Shown: positions 1 to 9,345, counted from the stretch's first letter. The stretch: 58,544 bases of DNA from Saprospiraceae bacterium (GCA_013002625.1 JABDJE010000319.1:1-58544), one strand, 5' to 3'. The notes: generated from the sequence alone by a model not told the origin. Numbers and translations: made by a program.

Positions 1-31
1 CCTAAAAATGTTTGTATTAAATACGGAAATA

Positions 32-1066
32 ATGGTTAGAATCAATGGTCATGGACATCTGCTACCGGAACCAAATCAGATTCCGGGCTTTATGAAAAAG
101 AAGGAGGTCTTCTGGATTTCAGAAGATAAAAAATTCATGCATCAAAAGGCATGGCAGCGTCCCATAGATCATCCTTCCTATTTTTTGGAAGATAGATTGG
201 TGTGGCAAAAGCACCACCATATTCAGCATGAGGTTATAATCACCTTGTCACAATTATATTGCAATGGTTTGCCCAAAAGTCTCGCCTATGATGTGATCAG
301 GTTTCAAAATGATTTTCAGGCCGAAATACAATCCCAATATCCCGAAAACTTTACATGTGGATTCACTGTCAATCCTTCATATACCGTATCCGCATTAAAA
401 GAAATTGAACGCTGTGTCCAGAATCTGGGTTTGAGTGTTTTATGCTTACCCACACATTTCTTAAATAAAAAAGGAGAATGGTTATCTATTGGCAATGAAA
501 AAGCGGATCCCATATTCCAACTGGCTGACAAGTATGAACTGGCTGTACAGATCCATCCTTATGACGCACCTAAAATGATCCCGCTGAGCAACCGGTACTG
601 GCGTTTTCATTTGATTTGGATGTGTGCACAAACTGCAGACGCGCATCATATGATCAGCAGCAGAGGGATAGATCAGGAGTTTAATAAAATTCGATACTGC
701 TTCGCCCATGGATCTCAATTTACACAAGCCAGTTATGGACGTAGAGTTCAAGGGTTCAAAGGCAGGCCTGATATATTTGAAAATGCCCATTCTCCTGAAG
801 AAAATGTATTGTCTAAAAATATCTTCTTCGATACGCTTGTGCATGATGTCTTGACAATGCAACTATTGATTGACAGATGCGGCAGCAGTCAGGTCGTGGC
901 GGGTCTTGATAATCCATATCCACTGGGTGAAATGGATTCTGTACAGGGCTCATATCCTGGCAAGGTAATTTTTGACGCTGAGATACATGGTATAATTACT
1001 CAGGAAGAAAAGAAAGCTATTTGGAAAGACAATGTTGAACGTTGGCTTGGTAAAACAATAAAATGA
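32..1066 (+). CDS. 2-amino-3-carboxymuconate-6-semialdehyde decarboxylase (ACMSD), amidohydrolase family
   Basis: Predicted zinc-dependent decarboxylase that turns the product of 3-hydroxyanthranilate dioxygenase into 2-aminomuconate semialdehyde, diverting the kynurenine pathway away from quinolinate and NAD. From this start the protein has 344 residues, close to ACMSD length. Metal ligands are visible as H7-G-H9, H175 (in QIHPYD), H226 (in FAHG) and D293 (in GLDNPYP), the same order and nearly the same spacing as in the Pseudomonas enzyme. An in-frame ATG at base 8 would add eight residues; I prefer base 32 because the family normally begins just before the HxH motif. It lies 4 nt upstream of kynU and is probably co-transcribed. 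Upstream genes are outside the window. Confidence 0.88.
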   Translation: MVRINGHGHLLPEPNQIPGFMKKKEVFWISEDKKFMHQKAWQRPIDHPSYFLEDRLVWQKHHHIQHEVIITLSQLYCNGLPKSLAYDVIRFQNDFQAEIQSQYPENFTCGFTVNPSYTVSALKEIERCVQNLGLSVLCLPTHFLNKKGEWLSIGNEKADPIFQLADKYELAVQIHPYDAPKMIPLSNRYWRFHLIWMCAQTADAHHMISSRGIDQEFNKIRYCFAHGSQFTQASYGRRVQGFKGRPDIFENAHSPEENVLSKNIFFDTLVHDVLTMQLLIDRCGSSQVVAGLDNPYPLGEMDSVQGSYPGKVIFDAEIHGIITQEEKKAIWKDNVERWLGKTIK

Positions 1067-1070
1067 TCAA

Positions 1071-2336
1071 ATGGAAAGTGTGCAATTAGATACAGGTGCT
1101 TATGCTGAAGCATTGGATCGAGCGGATCCACTGGCCAGATTCAGAGATAGGTTCAATCTGCCTATACAGGCCAATGGAGAACCACATATATATCTATGCG
1201 GTAATTCCTTAGGACTACAGCCAAAGAAGGCTAATGAATATGTGCAACAAGAAATGGAAGATTGGTCAAAATTGGGTGTTGAGGGTCATATTCATGCAAG
1301 ACATCCGTGGATGCCATATCATGAATTTTTAACTTCTTCGATGGCCAGGGTGGTAGGCGGCAAAGAAATAGAAGTCGTTGTAATGAATAGTTTGACCGTA
1401 AACCTCCATCTCCTCATGGTGTCTTTTTATCGCCCGACGCAAAAGCGGTTTAAGATTCTAATCGAATACTCACCATTCCCATCTGATCGCTTTGCTGTAG
1501 AATCCCAGGCCAGGTTTCATGGATTTGACCCGGCAGAGGCTGTTATTGAAATGCAGCCTGATGTTGACGACTATGTTTCTATGGCCCAGATAGAATCTGT
1601 TTTAAATGAACAGGGCGAAGAAATTGCACTTGTCCTCATCGGCGGGGTAAATTATTATTCCGGGCAAGCTTACAATATAAAATCCATTACCGAATTGGCA
1701 CATGCCAAAGGTGCCATGGTTGGGTTTGATCTGGCGCATGCCGCTGGCAACCTCCATCTCAACTTGCACGATGATGGACCTGACTTTGCAGCCTGGTGTT
1801 CCTATAAGTATCTGAATTCAGGTCCCGGAAGTTTATCGGGCATATTTGTCCATGAAAGACACGCCTATGATACCACGCTGCCAAGATTCCACGGATGGTG
1901 GGGACATAATAAATCGAATAGATTTAAAATGGGTCCCGTATTTGAACCTATGGCCGGAGCCGAAGCTTGGCAACTCAGCAATCCACCTATTTTACCCTTG
2001 GCAGCCATGCGGGCTTCCATGGAATTGTTCGATGAAGCAGGGATGTCTGCACTTAGAGAAAAGTCTGTAAAATTGACAAGTTATCTCCTCAAGCTTTTGG
2101 AGATTTTGGATCATCCAAAAATCAAAGTTATTACACCATCACGTTCAGAAGAAAGAGGATGCCAAATCTCTCTCCAAATCAAAGATGCTGACAAATCGAT
2201 GTTTGATGACATTACAAATCGAGGTGTTATTGCGGATTGGCGAGAACCAGATGTCATTAGAATTGCAACAGTTCCTTTATACAATAGTTATAAGGATGTC
2301 TATGACTTTTATTCGTTGTTAAAAGAAGCTTTGTAA
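1071..2336 (+). CDS. kynU: Kynureninase
   Basis: PLP-dependent hydrolase that cleaves kynurenine or 3-hydroxykynurenine to (3-hydroxy)anthranilate and alanine. It has 421 residues, the normal size. The N-terminal YLCGNSLGLQP motif, the FDLAHAAGN segment with the PLP-contacting Asp, and K246 in SYKYLNSGPG (the Schiff-base lysine) are all present. It sits 4 nt after the ACMSD gene and 1 nt before kmo, so the three almost certainly form one transcript. With kmo beside it, the physiological substrate is most likely 3-hydroxykynurenine. Confidence 0.95.
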   Translation: MESVQLDTGAYAEALDRADPLARFRDRFNLPIQANGEPHIYLCGNSLGLQPKKANEYVQQEMEDWSKLGVEGHIHARHPWMPYHEFLTSSMARVVGGKEIEVVVMNSLTVNLHLLMVSFYRPTQKRFKILIEYSPFPSDRFAVESQARFHGFDPAEAVIEMQPDVDDYVSMAQIESVLNEQGEEIALVLIGGVNYYSGQAYNIKSITELAHAKGAMVGFDLAHAAGNLHLNLHDDGPDFAAWCSYKYLNSGPGSLSGIFVHERHAYDTTLPRFHGWWGHNKSNRFKMGPVFEPMAGAEAWQLSNPPILPLAAMRASMELFDEAGMSALREKSVKLTSYLLKLLEILDHPKIKVITPSRSEERGCQISLQIKDADKSMFDDITNRGVIADWREPDVIRIATVPLYNSYKDVYDFYSLLKEAL

Positions 2337-2337
2337 T

Positions 2338-3687
2338 ATGAAAGATGTTGTAATTATTGGAGCTGGCCTTGCTGGTACCTTAATGGCCATACGGCTTGCT
2401 CAAAGAGGCCACAAGGTTGACCTCTACGAAAAACGACCTGACTTAAGAAAAACAGATATCAGTGCCGGGCGCTCAATCAATCTTGCACTCTCGGACCGTG
2501 GATTACAAGCTTTGGCTATGGCCGACCTCGATGATAAAGCAAAAGAGCTCGTAATTCCGATGCATGGCAGAATGATTCACAGTATCGATGGACATAAAAC
2601 ATTATACCGGTACAGTGGAAGAGAAGAAGACTGGATTAATTCAATCTCGAGACCTGGTTTAAATTCATTATTACTGGATGAAACAGAGAAATATGATGGG
2701 CTTCAAGTGTATTTCGACCATGACGCAGCGCGCGTTGATACCATAAATAAAGACATCACAATAAAGACATCAGACGCTACCGCGAAGCTTGACGTAAGCG
2801 ACAAAATCGTAATCGGCGCAGATGGCGCAGGCTCTTCTTTAAGAAGAGAAATGCAAAGGCGCTCCAACCAGTTGAGATATAATTTTTCTCAAACATTCCT
2901 GGACACCGGTTATAAAGAGCTATGCCTTCCTGCTGGACCAGATGGCACATTTCAAATAGAAAAAAATGCGCTCCACATCTGGCCGCGCGATGGGTTTATG
3001 ATGATAGCCTTGCCAAATCTCGATGCCAGTTTCACCGTTACACTTTTCATGCGTTTTGATGGCCCCAATGGCTTTGACACCATTCAATCTGATGATCAGA
3101 TTCATGCACTATTTGATAAAAATTTTAAAAACGTCAAGAATTTCTTCCCTGATCTCATCCATGAATACAGGACCAACCCTTCCAGTTCTTTGGGGACAAT
3201 CAGGTGTTACCCATGGCAGATAGATGGACAATTTTTACTTATTGGAGATGCAGCACATGCGATAGTTCCATTTTATGGCCAGGGCATGAATTGCTCATTT
3301 GAAGATTGCCTTATTTTGGATCGTTGTATTGATGCAGATGAAGGCAATTGGGATGCTATCCTCAAGAACTTTCAATCTATAAGAAAACAAGACGCCGACG
3401 CTATTGCCGATCTGGCTGAAGATAATTTTTATGAAATGCGCGACGCCACTGCAGATCCTGTATTCAATAAAAAGAGACAAATTGAATTGGCGCTGGAGCA
3501 GGAATACCCCGAATACTATTCGAAATACAGCCTTGTAACTTTTAAAGAAGAAATACCATATCACAAAGCAATGGCGCTAGGTCGTAAACAGGATGAGGTA
3601 CTCATGAAGATTGCTGCAAATACAGATGATATTAGTCAAGTAGATCTTGCCTGGGTGTTTGAAACTGTTAAAGCTGTTGATGGGTGA
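2338..3687 (+). CDS. kmo: Kynurenine 3-monooxygenase (FAD-dependent)
   Basis: Flavoprotein hydroxylase that converts kynurenine to 3-hydroxykynurenine with NADPH and oxygen. The 449-residue protein has the Rossmann GxGxxG (G8, G10, G13), the ADGAGS motif around D162 and the GDAAHAIVPFYGQGMN flavin motif starting near G303. Its tail lacks an obvious strong membrane anchor, unlike the mitochondrial enzyme. The start ATG is 1 nt after the kynU stop. Immediately after its TGA the octamer repeat array begins, which separates it from the next pathway gene. Confidence 0.93.
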   Translation: MKDVVIIGAGLAGTLMAIRLAQRGHKVDLYEKRPDLRKTDISAGRSINLALSDRGLQALAMADLDDKAKELVIPMHGRMIHSIDGHKTLYRYSGREEDWINSISRPGLNSLLLDETEKYDGLQVYFDHDAARVDTINKDITIKTSDATAKLDVSDKIVIGADGAGSSLRREMQRRSNQLRYNFSQTFLDTGYKELCLPAGPDGTFQIEKNALHIWPRDGFMMIALPNLDASFTVTLFMRFDGPNGFDTIQSDDQIHALFDKNFKNVKNFFPDLIHEYRTNPSSSLGTIRCYPWQIDGQFLLIGDAAHAIVPFYGQGMNCSFEDCLILDRCIDADEGNWDAILKNFQSIRKQDADAIADLAEDNFYEMRDATADPVFNKKRQIELALEQEYPEYYSKYSLVTFKEEIPYHKAMALGRKQDEVLMKIAANTDDISQVDLAWVFETVKAVDG

Positions 3688-4020
3688 GGGAAGGAATGAA
3701 GGAATGAAGGAATGACTGAATGAGGGAATGATTTAATGACCTAATGACCTAATGGGTTTAATGGTTTAATGGTTTAATGACTGAGTGAAGGAAGGAAGGA
3801 ATGATTGAATGATTGAATGATTGAATGATTTAATGACCTAATGACCTAATGACTTAATGACTGATTGATTGAGTGAATGATTGAATGAAGGAATGAAGGA
3901 AGGAATGATTTAATGACCTAATGGGTTTAATGGTTTAATGACTGATTGAGTGATTGAGTGAATGAGTGAATGAGTGAATGATTGAATGAGTGAATGAGTG
4001 AATGATTGAATGTGGGAATG
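3688..4020 (+). repeat. Tandem array of about 41 degenerate octamers (ATGAnnnA)
   Basis: The DNA directly after the kmo stop is built from head-to-tail 8-base units in one register for 330 bases, then a final ATG. Units include ATGATTGA, ATGAGTGA, ATGAAGGA, ATGACTGA, ATGATTTA and ATGACCTA. Two units are 9 bases (ATGGGTTTA). A higher-order block running from ATGATTTA through ATGACCTA to ATGACTGA recurs at 3728-3784, 3825-3864 and 3905-3945, so segments have been duplicated as well as single units. The plus strand is strikingly poor in C. Frequent TGA and TAA rule out translation through it. Function unknown. Confidence 0.95.
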
Positions 4021-4157
4021 TATAGCTTCTTAATATCTAATCCTGAGTTTTAGATTTTAGTTATTGGTTAAAGTTTGAAATTTAAACCAAATAAACGCGA
4101 ATTCAACCATTCCCTCATTATTATATATATTAGTCTTTGAACCAAATTTCATAAGCC

Positions 4158-4688
4158 ATGCCTATAGCTAGACCTTTTAACCTTCAAAAGTGGATCGATG
4201 AACATCGCGATGAATTAAAACCACCTGTTGGCAACAGGAATCTATATAAAGATGCAGGAGATTACATCGTAATGATCGTTGCAGGCCCGAATGCCAGGAA
4301 AGATTATCATTACAATGAGACAGAAGAACTGTTTTACCAGATTGAAGGCGATATTACTGTTCGCATACAGGAAGATGGCAAAGCAGTTGACGTCCCGATT
4401 AAAGAAGGTGAAATGTTCTTACTTCCTGCCAAAGTGCCTCATTCTCCTATGCGATCGGAGGGGTCGATTGGCCTCGTTGTTGAATTGAAGCGTACTGCTG
4501 AAGAAAGGGATGGTTTGTTATGGTTTTGCGACAATTGTAATGAGAAATTGCATGAATCCTATTTCAAACTTGACAATATAGAAAAGGACTTCCTGCCTCG
4601 ATTTAGAGAGTATTATACAAATACCGAAATGCGTACTTGCAAGAATTGCGGGAACGTTATGGAAGCAGATCAACGTTTTGTTGGATAA
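4158..4688 (+). CDS. nbaC: 3-hydroxyanthranilate 3,4-dioxygenase
   Basis: Cupin-fold iron dioxygenase that opens the ring of 3-hydroxyanthranilate, giving the ACMSD substrate. The 176-residue protein matches the bacterial enzyme almost position for position: iron ligands H51, E57 and H95, substrate arginines R47 and R99, and a second rubredoxin-like metal site formed by C124, C127, C161 and C164. It completes the lower kynurenine pathway but stands 470 bases after kmo, beyond the octamer array. The 137 bases between array and start are very AT-rich and contain TAGTCTTTG at 4131-4139, an imperfect phylum -7 box, so it may have its own promoter. Its stop overlaps the lpxH start by one base (TAATG). 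Confidence 0.95.
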   Translation: MPIARPFNLQKWIDEHRDELKPPVGNRNLYKDAGDYIVMIVAGPNARKDYHYNETEELFYQIEGDITVRIQEDGKAVDVPIKEGEMFLLPAKVPHSPMRSEGSIGLVVELKRTAEERDGLLWFCDNCNEKLHESYFKLDNIEKDFLPRFREYYTNTEMRTCKNCGNVMEADQRFVG

Positions 4689-5431
4689 TGTCATACACCT
4701 ACTTTGCTTCAGATTTTCATTTAGGCCTAAACACCCCCCTTTCTTCAAGGGAGCGGGAAATAATAATTGTTTCCTGGTTAGAAGATATTATGTCATCATG
4801 CTCGACATTGTATTTATTGGGCGACTTATTTGATTTCTGGTTTGAATACAAAGAGGTTGTACCGAAAGGGCATTTCAGATTACTCACAATGCTATCAAAA
4901 TTCCATGATCAGGGCATTCCTGTTCATGTGTTCACCGGCAATCACGACATGTGGATGTTTGGCTATCTGGAAGAAGAGTGCGGTGTGACGATACACCGGT
5001 CTCCTATAACCGCAGAGATAAACCATAAAAAATTTCTATTGGGTCATGGCGATGGTTTGGGCCCTGGCGATCATGGCTACAAACTCATTAAGAAAGTCTT
5101 TAGGAATAGAATTAACCAATGGTTGTTTGCACGCTTGCACCCTAATTTCGCGATCAAACTTATGAAGATATCAAGTAAGACCTCAAGAGAAGCAGACAAT
5201 GAATCGCCAGAATTTATGGGTCCGGAAAAAGAATGGCTTGTCCAATATTGCGAACGAAAATTAGAGGATAGTTTTTTTGACTATTTTATTTTTGGTCATC
5301 GTCATATTCCAATTGACTATACATTAAGCAACCAAAAAAGCAGATATATAAATACCGGTGATTGGCTGAGTCACTTCAGTTACGCAAGATTTGATGGTAC
5401 GGATTTGCAATTATTGAAGTACACGCCTTAA
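4688..5431 (+). CDS. lpxH: UDP-2,3-diacylglucosamine diphosphatase, LpxH-type metallophosphoesterase
   Basis: Predicted lipid A enzyme hydrolysing UDP-2,3-diacylglucosamine to lipid X at the inner membrane. In the 247-residue protein the calcineurin-like phosphoesterase ligands are in order: D9 and H11 (ASDFHLG), D46 (LLGDLFD), N85 and H86 (TGNHD), H120 (GHGDG), H204 and H206 (FGHRH). The reading frame opens further upstream at 4637, but the first 17 codons would lie inside the dioxygenase gene and precede the conserved ASDFH start, so the overlapping ATG at 4688 is chosen. Translational coupling to the preceding gene is likely despite no metabolic link. Confidence 0.9.
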   Translation: MSYTYFASDFHLGLNTPLSSREREIIIVSWLEDIMSSCSTLYLLGDLFDFWFEYKEVVPKGHFRLLTMLSKFHDQGIPVHVFTGNHDMWMFGYLEEECGVTIHRSPITAEINHKKFLLGHGDGLGPGDHGYKLIKKVFRNRINQWLFARLHPNFAIKLMKISSKTSREADNESPEFMGPEKEWLVQYCERKLEDSFFDYFIFGHRHIPIDYTLSNQKSRYINTGDWLSHFSYARFDGTDLQLLKYTP

Positions 5432-5433
5432 GA

Positions 5434-6759
5434 CTAAAAATCTATCAATGCTGTCCAGACGCTGAGAGTGTCTTTGTTCAGTTGGGTCCATATCGGTCTT
5501 ACCATACCATCTTTTACACTGATATCATTGTAATCGCCAAAAAAGACATTTGGATTTGGAAGAAATGAACGGCTATTAATTTTCTTGTTTGTAAATGACT
5601 TTCCTCCATCCGTACTGTACGCCAAGTAAACATCTGTGGTATTGTCATCATGATGACGGCGATCATAAAACACAGTATAAATATAACCTGTGGATTCATC
5701 GATTGACATCCATGTTAAAAACTGCTGAGAACCGGCTTTGTCGTCGTTAACGCGTGTGGGTTCTGACCAACTTTGTCCATTGTCATTCGAATAGGTTAGC
5801 CAAATATCTGTATCCTCTTCGCCATTGCGTTGATCACTCCAATTGATATATAATGTGCCATGGTTTGGACCACCAGAACGATCTATCCCGGTTATAGGCA
5901 TCCCATTGCAACGCGCGATACCTGGAATATCGATAGACCATCCTCCAGGCTGCTCAGCGACCACAATATCCTCTTCCATCCATGTCTGACCGCCATCAAG
6001 AGATTTATCAAAATATATTTTATTATCGTATGACCATGCGACGTAGACCTCACCGTTCAGTCCGACACATGGTACAGCTCCTTCTGGTGTCTGATCATCA
6101 TCGATACAATCCCCCTCGAATTGATTGATCCGAAGCGGATCTGTCCAGGAGGCACCACCGTCTATTGACTTAGAAAAAAGAATTCTTGATTTATCTGAGG
6201 ATTTTTTGGATCCGTATAAGTCAAACTCAGTCCATGTAATATACACTGTATTGTCCTCTGGATCGATTGCTAACCAATGCTTATCCTGGTCTTTAGGTGA
6301 CCTTGGTTTTGTATATGAGCCATCATTCCAGCTCTGCCCGCCATCTTCTGATTTCTGAATTACAATCCGATCCAACCACGCTTCACTTCTGCGTAATCCA
6401 CCATCGGGATTTGATAAATGCGCATAATAAAAATTACCATCATAATCCGAACGTATAACAGGATCTCCATAGACCCCATAAGAAGATTTTAATCTATCCT
6501 TTGTCCAGCTTTTACCGCCGTCATTGGATACATATACATTGTCCAGCACAGCGCCAGCAACCACATTTTGACTGTTTGCGGAATTAATACAAATGGTTGG
6601 TTCACAGGGGCCCAAAGTACCGCTGGATGCATGAATTAAAACGGCCTCAATGGCATCCATTGAGCTGTCCTTGATTACAGAACTTGTTTTTTGGCTGCAG
6701 GCCAAAGCAATTACGGAACTTATAAGACTAAAACAGAGGAATAATCTAAGCATAATCAT
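5434..6759 (-). CDS. Secreted lipoprotein with sialidase-type Asp-box repeats
   Basis: Predicted lipoprotein of 441 residues: a short N-terminal signal ends in IALAC with the lipidated cysteine at C21. The mature part is a beta-propeller-like protein with at least six Asp-boxes (SNDGGKSWT, SEDGGQSWN, SIDGGASWT, SLDGGQTWM, SNDNGQSWS, STDGGKSF). Such repeats occur in sialidases and in many non-enzymatic propellers; I cannot identify a sialidase FRIP motif or the usual catalytic set, so an enzymatic role is not claimed. An alternative start is two codons in (6753). It follows frr by 3 nt as the last gene of the serS-peptidase-frr group and ends 2 nt from the convergent lpxH. Confidence 0.8.
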   Translation of the reverse strand: MIMLRLFLCFSLISSVIALACSQKTSSVIKDSSMDAIEAVLIHASSGTLGPCEPTICINSANSQNVVAGAVLDNVYVSNDGGKSWTKDRLKSSYGVYGDPVIRSDYDGNFYYAHLSNPDGGLRRSEAWLDRIVIQKSEDGGQSWNDGSYTKPRSPKDQDKHWLAIDPEDNTVYITWTEFDLYGSKKSSDKSRILFSKSIDGGASWTDPLRINQFEGDCIDDDQTPEGAVPCVGLNGEVYVAWSYDNKIYFDKSLDGGQTWMEEDIVVAEQPGGWSIDIPGIARCNGMPITGIDRSGGPNHGTLYINWSDQRNGEEDTDIWLTYSNDNGQSWSEPTRVNDDKAGSQQFLTWMSIDESTGYIYTVFYDRRHHDDNTTDVYLAYSTDGGKSFTNKKINSRSFLPNPNVFFGDYNDISVKDGMVRPIWTQLNKDTLSVWTALIDF

Positions 6760-6762
6760 CGG

Positions 6763-7326
6763 TTACACTGTCATGATATCTTTTTCCTTGGCCTCAATCA
6801 ATTTGTTTACATCTTCTCCAAACTTATTCACAATATCCTGCACTTCTGACTCCCTGCGCTTGCCCTGATCCTCAGGATATCCATCTTTCACTTCACTTTT
6901 AATCACATCCAGCATTTTATGCCGTTCATTTCTCAAGCTAATCTTGGTTTCTTCACCAAGGTGTTTGGCATATTTCACCATTTCGCGTCTGCGCTCTTCT
7001 GTCAATGGTGGAATAGAAATACGCACAAATTCTCCATCATTCATAGGTGTCAAACCTAGGTTAGAGGCAAAAATTGCTTGTTCAATTACTCCCAGCATCG
7101 ATTTTTCCCATGGCTGAATAGATATGGTTTTTGAATCTGGTGTAGACAGATTCGCGACTTGCGAAAGCGGTGTTGGATTACCGTAATACTCCAACATAAT
7201 ATCTTTGAGGATACTCGTAGAAGCTTTGCCGGTCCGCACTTTCATCAATTCAGACTTTAAGTGGTCGATAGCTTTAACCATATTTTCACGGCCATCCTCA
7301 AATGCCATTTCAATTAACTCGCTCAT
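6763..7326 (-). CDS. frr: Ribosome recycling factor
   Basis: Acts with EF-G to split post-termination ribosomes. The 187 residues match the family length; the N-terminal helix with VRTGKASTSIL, the YYGNPTPLSQVANLS segment and IPPLTEERRREMVK are all typical. It lies third in a minus-strand group (serS, zinc peptidase, frr, Asp-box lipoprotein), 38 nt after the peptidase gene. Confidence 0.97.
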   Translation of the reverse strand: MSELIEMAFEDGRENMVKAIDHLKSELMKVRTGKASTSILKDIMLEYYGNPTPLSQVANLSTPDSKTISIQPWEKSMLGVIEQAIFASNLGLTPMNDGEFVRISIPPLTEERRREMVKYAKHLGEETKISLRNERHKMLDVIKSEVKDGYPEDQGKRRESEVQDIVNKFGEDVNKLIEAKEKDIMTV

Positions 7327-7364
7327 AATTTCCTTGTTAGTTTTTCTAAAATAAGGTATTCTTT

Positions 7365-8054
7365 CTAATCATTACCCATGAAACGCAAAAGGAAGAACAA
7401 GAATATTGCTAATGACATCAATGCATTATTGACATAGGTCATCGCTGCCCACCATAATGAATCTCTTGCGCCATCGTATTCTGCCCCATGTGTGATATTC
7501 GTATCATCCAACCAAGCCAATGCTCGTTTAGAGGCATCAAATTCTACCGGCAAGGTTATTAATGCAAATAATGCGGTTACGCCAAATGTAGCAGCAAAAA
7601 TACCCATCATCATATTACTTGAGAACATTGCAGTGCCACCTAATACAAACAGTCCAATAAATAAAAACTGCTGCACCGATGAAGAAAACTGAACAACGGG
7701 TACAAGATTTGATCTTAATGTTAACATTGAATAAGCTTCTGCATGCTGAACAGCATGGCCACATTCATGTGCGGCGACAGCTGCTGCTGCAACACTTCTG
7801 CTGTTATAAACCGGTTCGCTTAATGCAATGGTTTTTGTTAATGGATTGTAATGATCGGTCAACGCACCTCTACCAGGTACAATTTTCACATCATAAATAC
7901 CATAATGGTCAAGCATGGCTTTGGCAACTTCTGCCCCGGTCAATCCACTGCTCGTAGGAATCTTGCTATTCTTATTAAAAACAGATTTCAACCTACTGTT
8001 CAGAATTAAACCGATTCCAGTAAAAGCGAGTACTATGACAAAATAAAACGACAT
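7365..8054 (-). CDS. Membrane zinc metallopeptidase, YugP family
   Basis: Predicted integral membrane peptidase of 229 residues. An N-terminal hydrophobic segment (about 2-19) is followed by a soluble stretch holding the gluzincin signature H96-E97-x-x-H100 in AAHECGHAVQHAEAYS, then several membrane segments in the C-terminal half. This architecture is that of the YugP / neutral zinc peptidase 2 family, whose substrates are unknown. It starts 10 nt after the serS stop, so it is probably co-transcribed with translation genes. Confidence 0.9.
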   Translation of the reverse strand: MSFYFVIVLAFTGIGLILNSRLKSVFNKNSKIPTSSGLTGAEVAKAMLDHYGIYDVKIVPGRGALTDHYNPLTKTIALSEPVYNSRSVAAAAVAAHECGHAVQHAEAYSMLTLRSNLVPVVQFSSSVQQFLFIGLFVLGGTAMFSSNMMMGIFAATFGVTALFALITLPVEFDASKRALAWLDDTNITHGAEYDGARDSLWWAAMTYVNNALMSLAIFLFFLLRFMGND

Positions 8055-8064
8055 AACTATTTCT

Positions 8065-9345
8065 TTAATTTAATTTTTTAAATCCTGTATAACTTTGAAG
8101 AACTTCAGGTATTAGAACGCCATCATCTGTTTGATTGTTCTCTAAAATCGCTGCAACTATTCGAGCCAATGCCAAAGCACTGCCATTTAAGGTATGTGCT
8201 AATTGGGTCTTCCCATCTTCATCTCGATACCTCAATTTCAAGCGATTACTTTGAAACGTTTCAAAATTCGAAACAGAGCTAACTTCCAACCATTTTTTTT
8301 GCGCTGCTGAAAACACTTCAAAATCATATGTTAGTGCAGACGCAAATGTTAAGTCTCCACCACATAAACGCAATATCCTATATGGCAGTTCCAGCTTTTG
8401 CAGTAATCCTTCTACATATTGGACCATTTCGTCTAAAGTTGTATAGGATTTATCTGGATGTTGGATTTGGACGATCTCAATTTTATCAAATTGGTGTACC
8501 CTATTCAATCCTTTTACGTCTGCTCCATAAGAGCCCGCTTCTCTCCTGAAACAAGGTGTAAATCCAGCTAACTTGATTGGAAAGTCCTTTTCTTTTACAA
8601 TATCGCCCCTGTATATATTTGTCAGTGGCACTTCAGCTGTAGGAATTAGATATAATTCATCTTTTTCCATGTGATACATCTGGCCTTCCTTGTCGGGCAA
8701 TTGTCCTGTTCCACGCGCTGAATCCTGATTAACCATTAGAGGCGGAATTATTTCTGTATATCCAGCCTTGATAGCTTCATCCAGGAAAAAATTTATCAAC
8801 GCCCTTTGAAGTCTAGATCCTTTATTTATAAATACAGGAAAACCTGACCCAGTTATTTTGACACCTAATTCAAAATCAAGAACATTATATTTTTTGCCAA
8901 TCTCCCAATGCGGAATAGCATCTTCCTCCAATTCTGGAATTGGAATAGAACCCATCTTCACTACTTCATTATCTTCTTCTGATGTTCCATCCGGAACTAA
9001 ATCGTGTGGAACATTGGGAATATTAAGTAACAGCTCTTCTACTACTTTCTTTGACTCATTTAATTGTTGTTCAGCTTCAGCAATTTTAGACTTTAGTTTT
9101 TCAACTTCATGCTTTGCAGCATTGGCTTCTTCAGCTTTGCCTTCTTTGAATAGTTGTCCTATTTGCTTTGAAATTGAATTGCGCTGTGCTAAATATCCAT
9201 CATTCTCGGTCTGAATGCGCTTGCGCGCATCATCTGCGTTGATTACTTTATCAAGCATGACCATTTTCTCACTGCCCCATCCTCTTTTTCTCAAGGCGTT
9301 TTCTATCTTAGCTTTCTCCGCTCTTATTTTTGAAACCTCCAGCAT
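8065..9345 (-). CDS. serS: Serine--tRNA ligase
   Basis: Class II aminoacyl-tRNA synthetase of 426 residues. The N-terminal tRNA-binding coiled coil is visible at about residues 30-110. Class II motif 2 is FRREAGSYG followed by the Arg-containing loop, and motif 3 is LNGSALALARIVAAILEN near the C-terminus. It heads the minus-strand group and is divergent from rho; the 247 bases between them hold promoter sequences. Confidence 0.97.
   Translation of the reverse strand: MLEVSKIRAEKAKIENALRKRGWGSEKMVMLDKVINADDARKRIQTENDGYLAQRNSISKQIGQLFKEGKAEEANAAKHEVEKLKSKIAEAEQQLNESKKVVEELLLNIPNVPHDLVPDGTSEEDNEVVKMGSIPIPELEEDAIPHWEIGKKYNVLDFELGVKITGSGFPVFINKGSRLQRALINFFLDEAIKAGYTEIIPPLMVNQDSARGTGQLPDKEGQMYHMEKDELYLIPTAEVPLTNIYRGDIVKEKDFPIKLAGFTPCFRREAGSYGADVKGLNRVHQFDKIEIVQIQHPDKSYTTLDEMVQYVEGLLQKLELPYRILRLCGGDLTFASALTYDFEVFSAAQKKWLEVSSVSNFETFQSNRLKLRYRDEDGKTQLAHTLNGSALALARIVAAILENNQTDDGVLIPEVLQSYTGFKKLN

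Noticed and set aside
3688-4020. CRISPR-like array
   Set aside because: Units are 8 bases with no unique spacers and drift gradually; no Cas genes are near.
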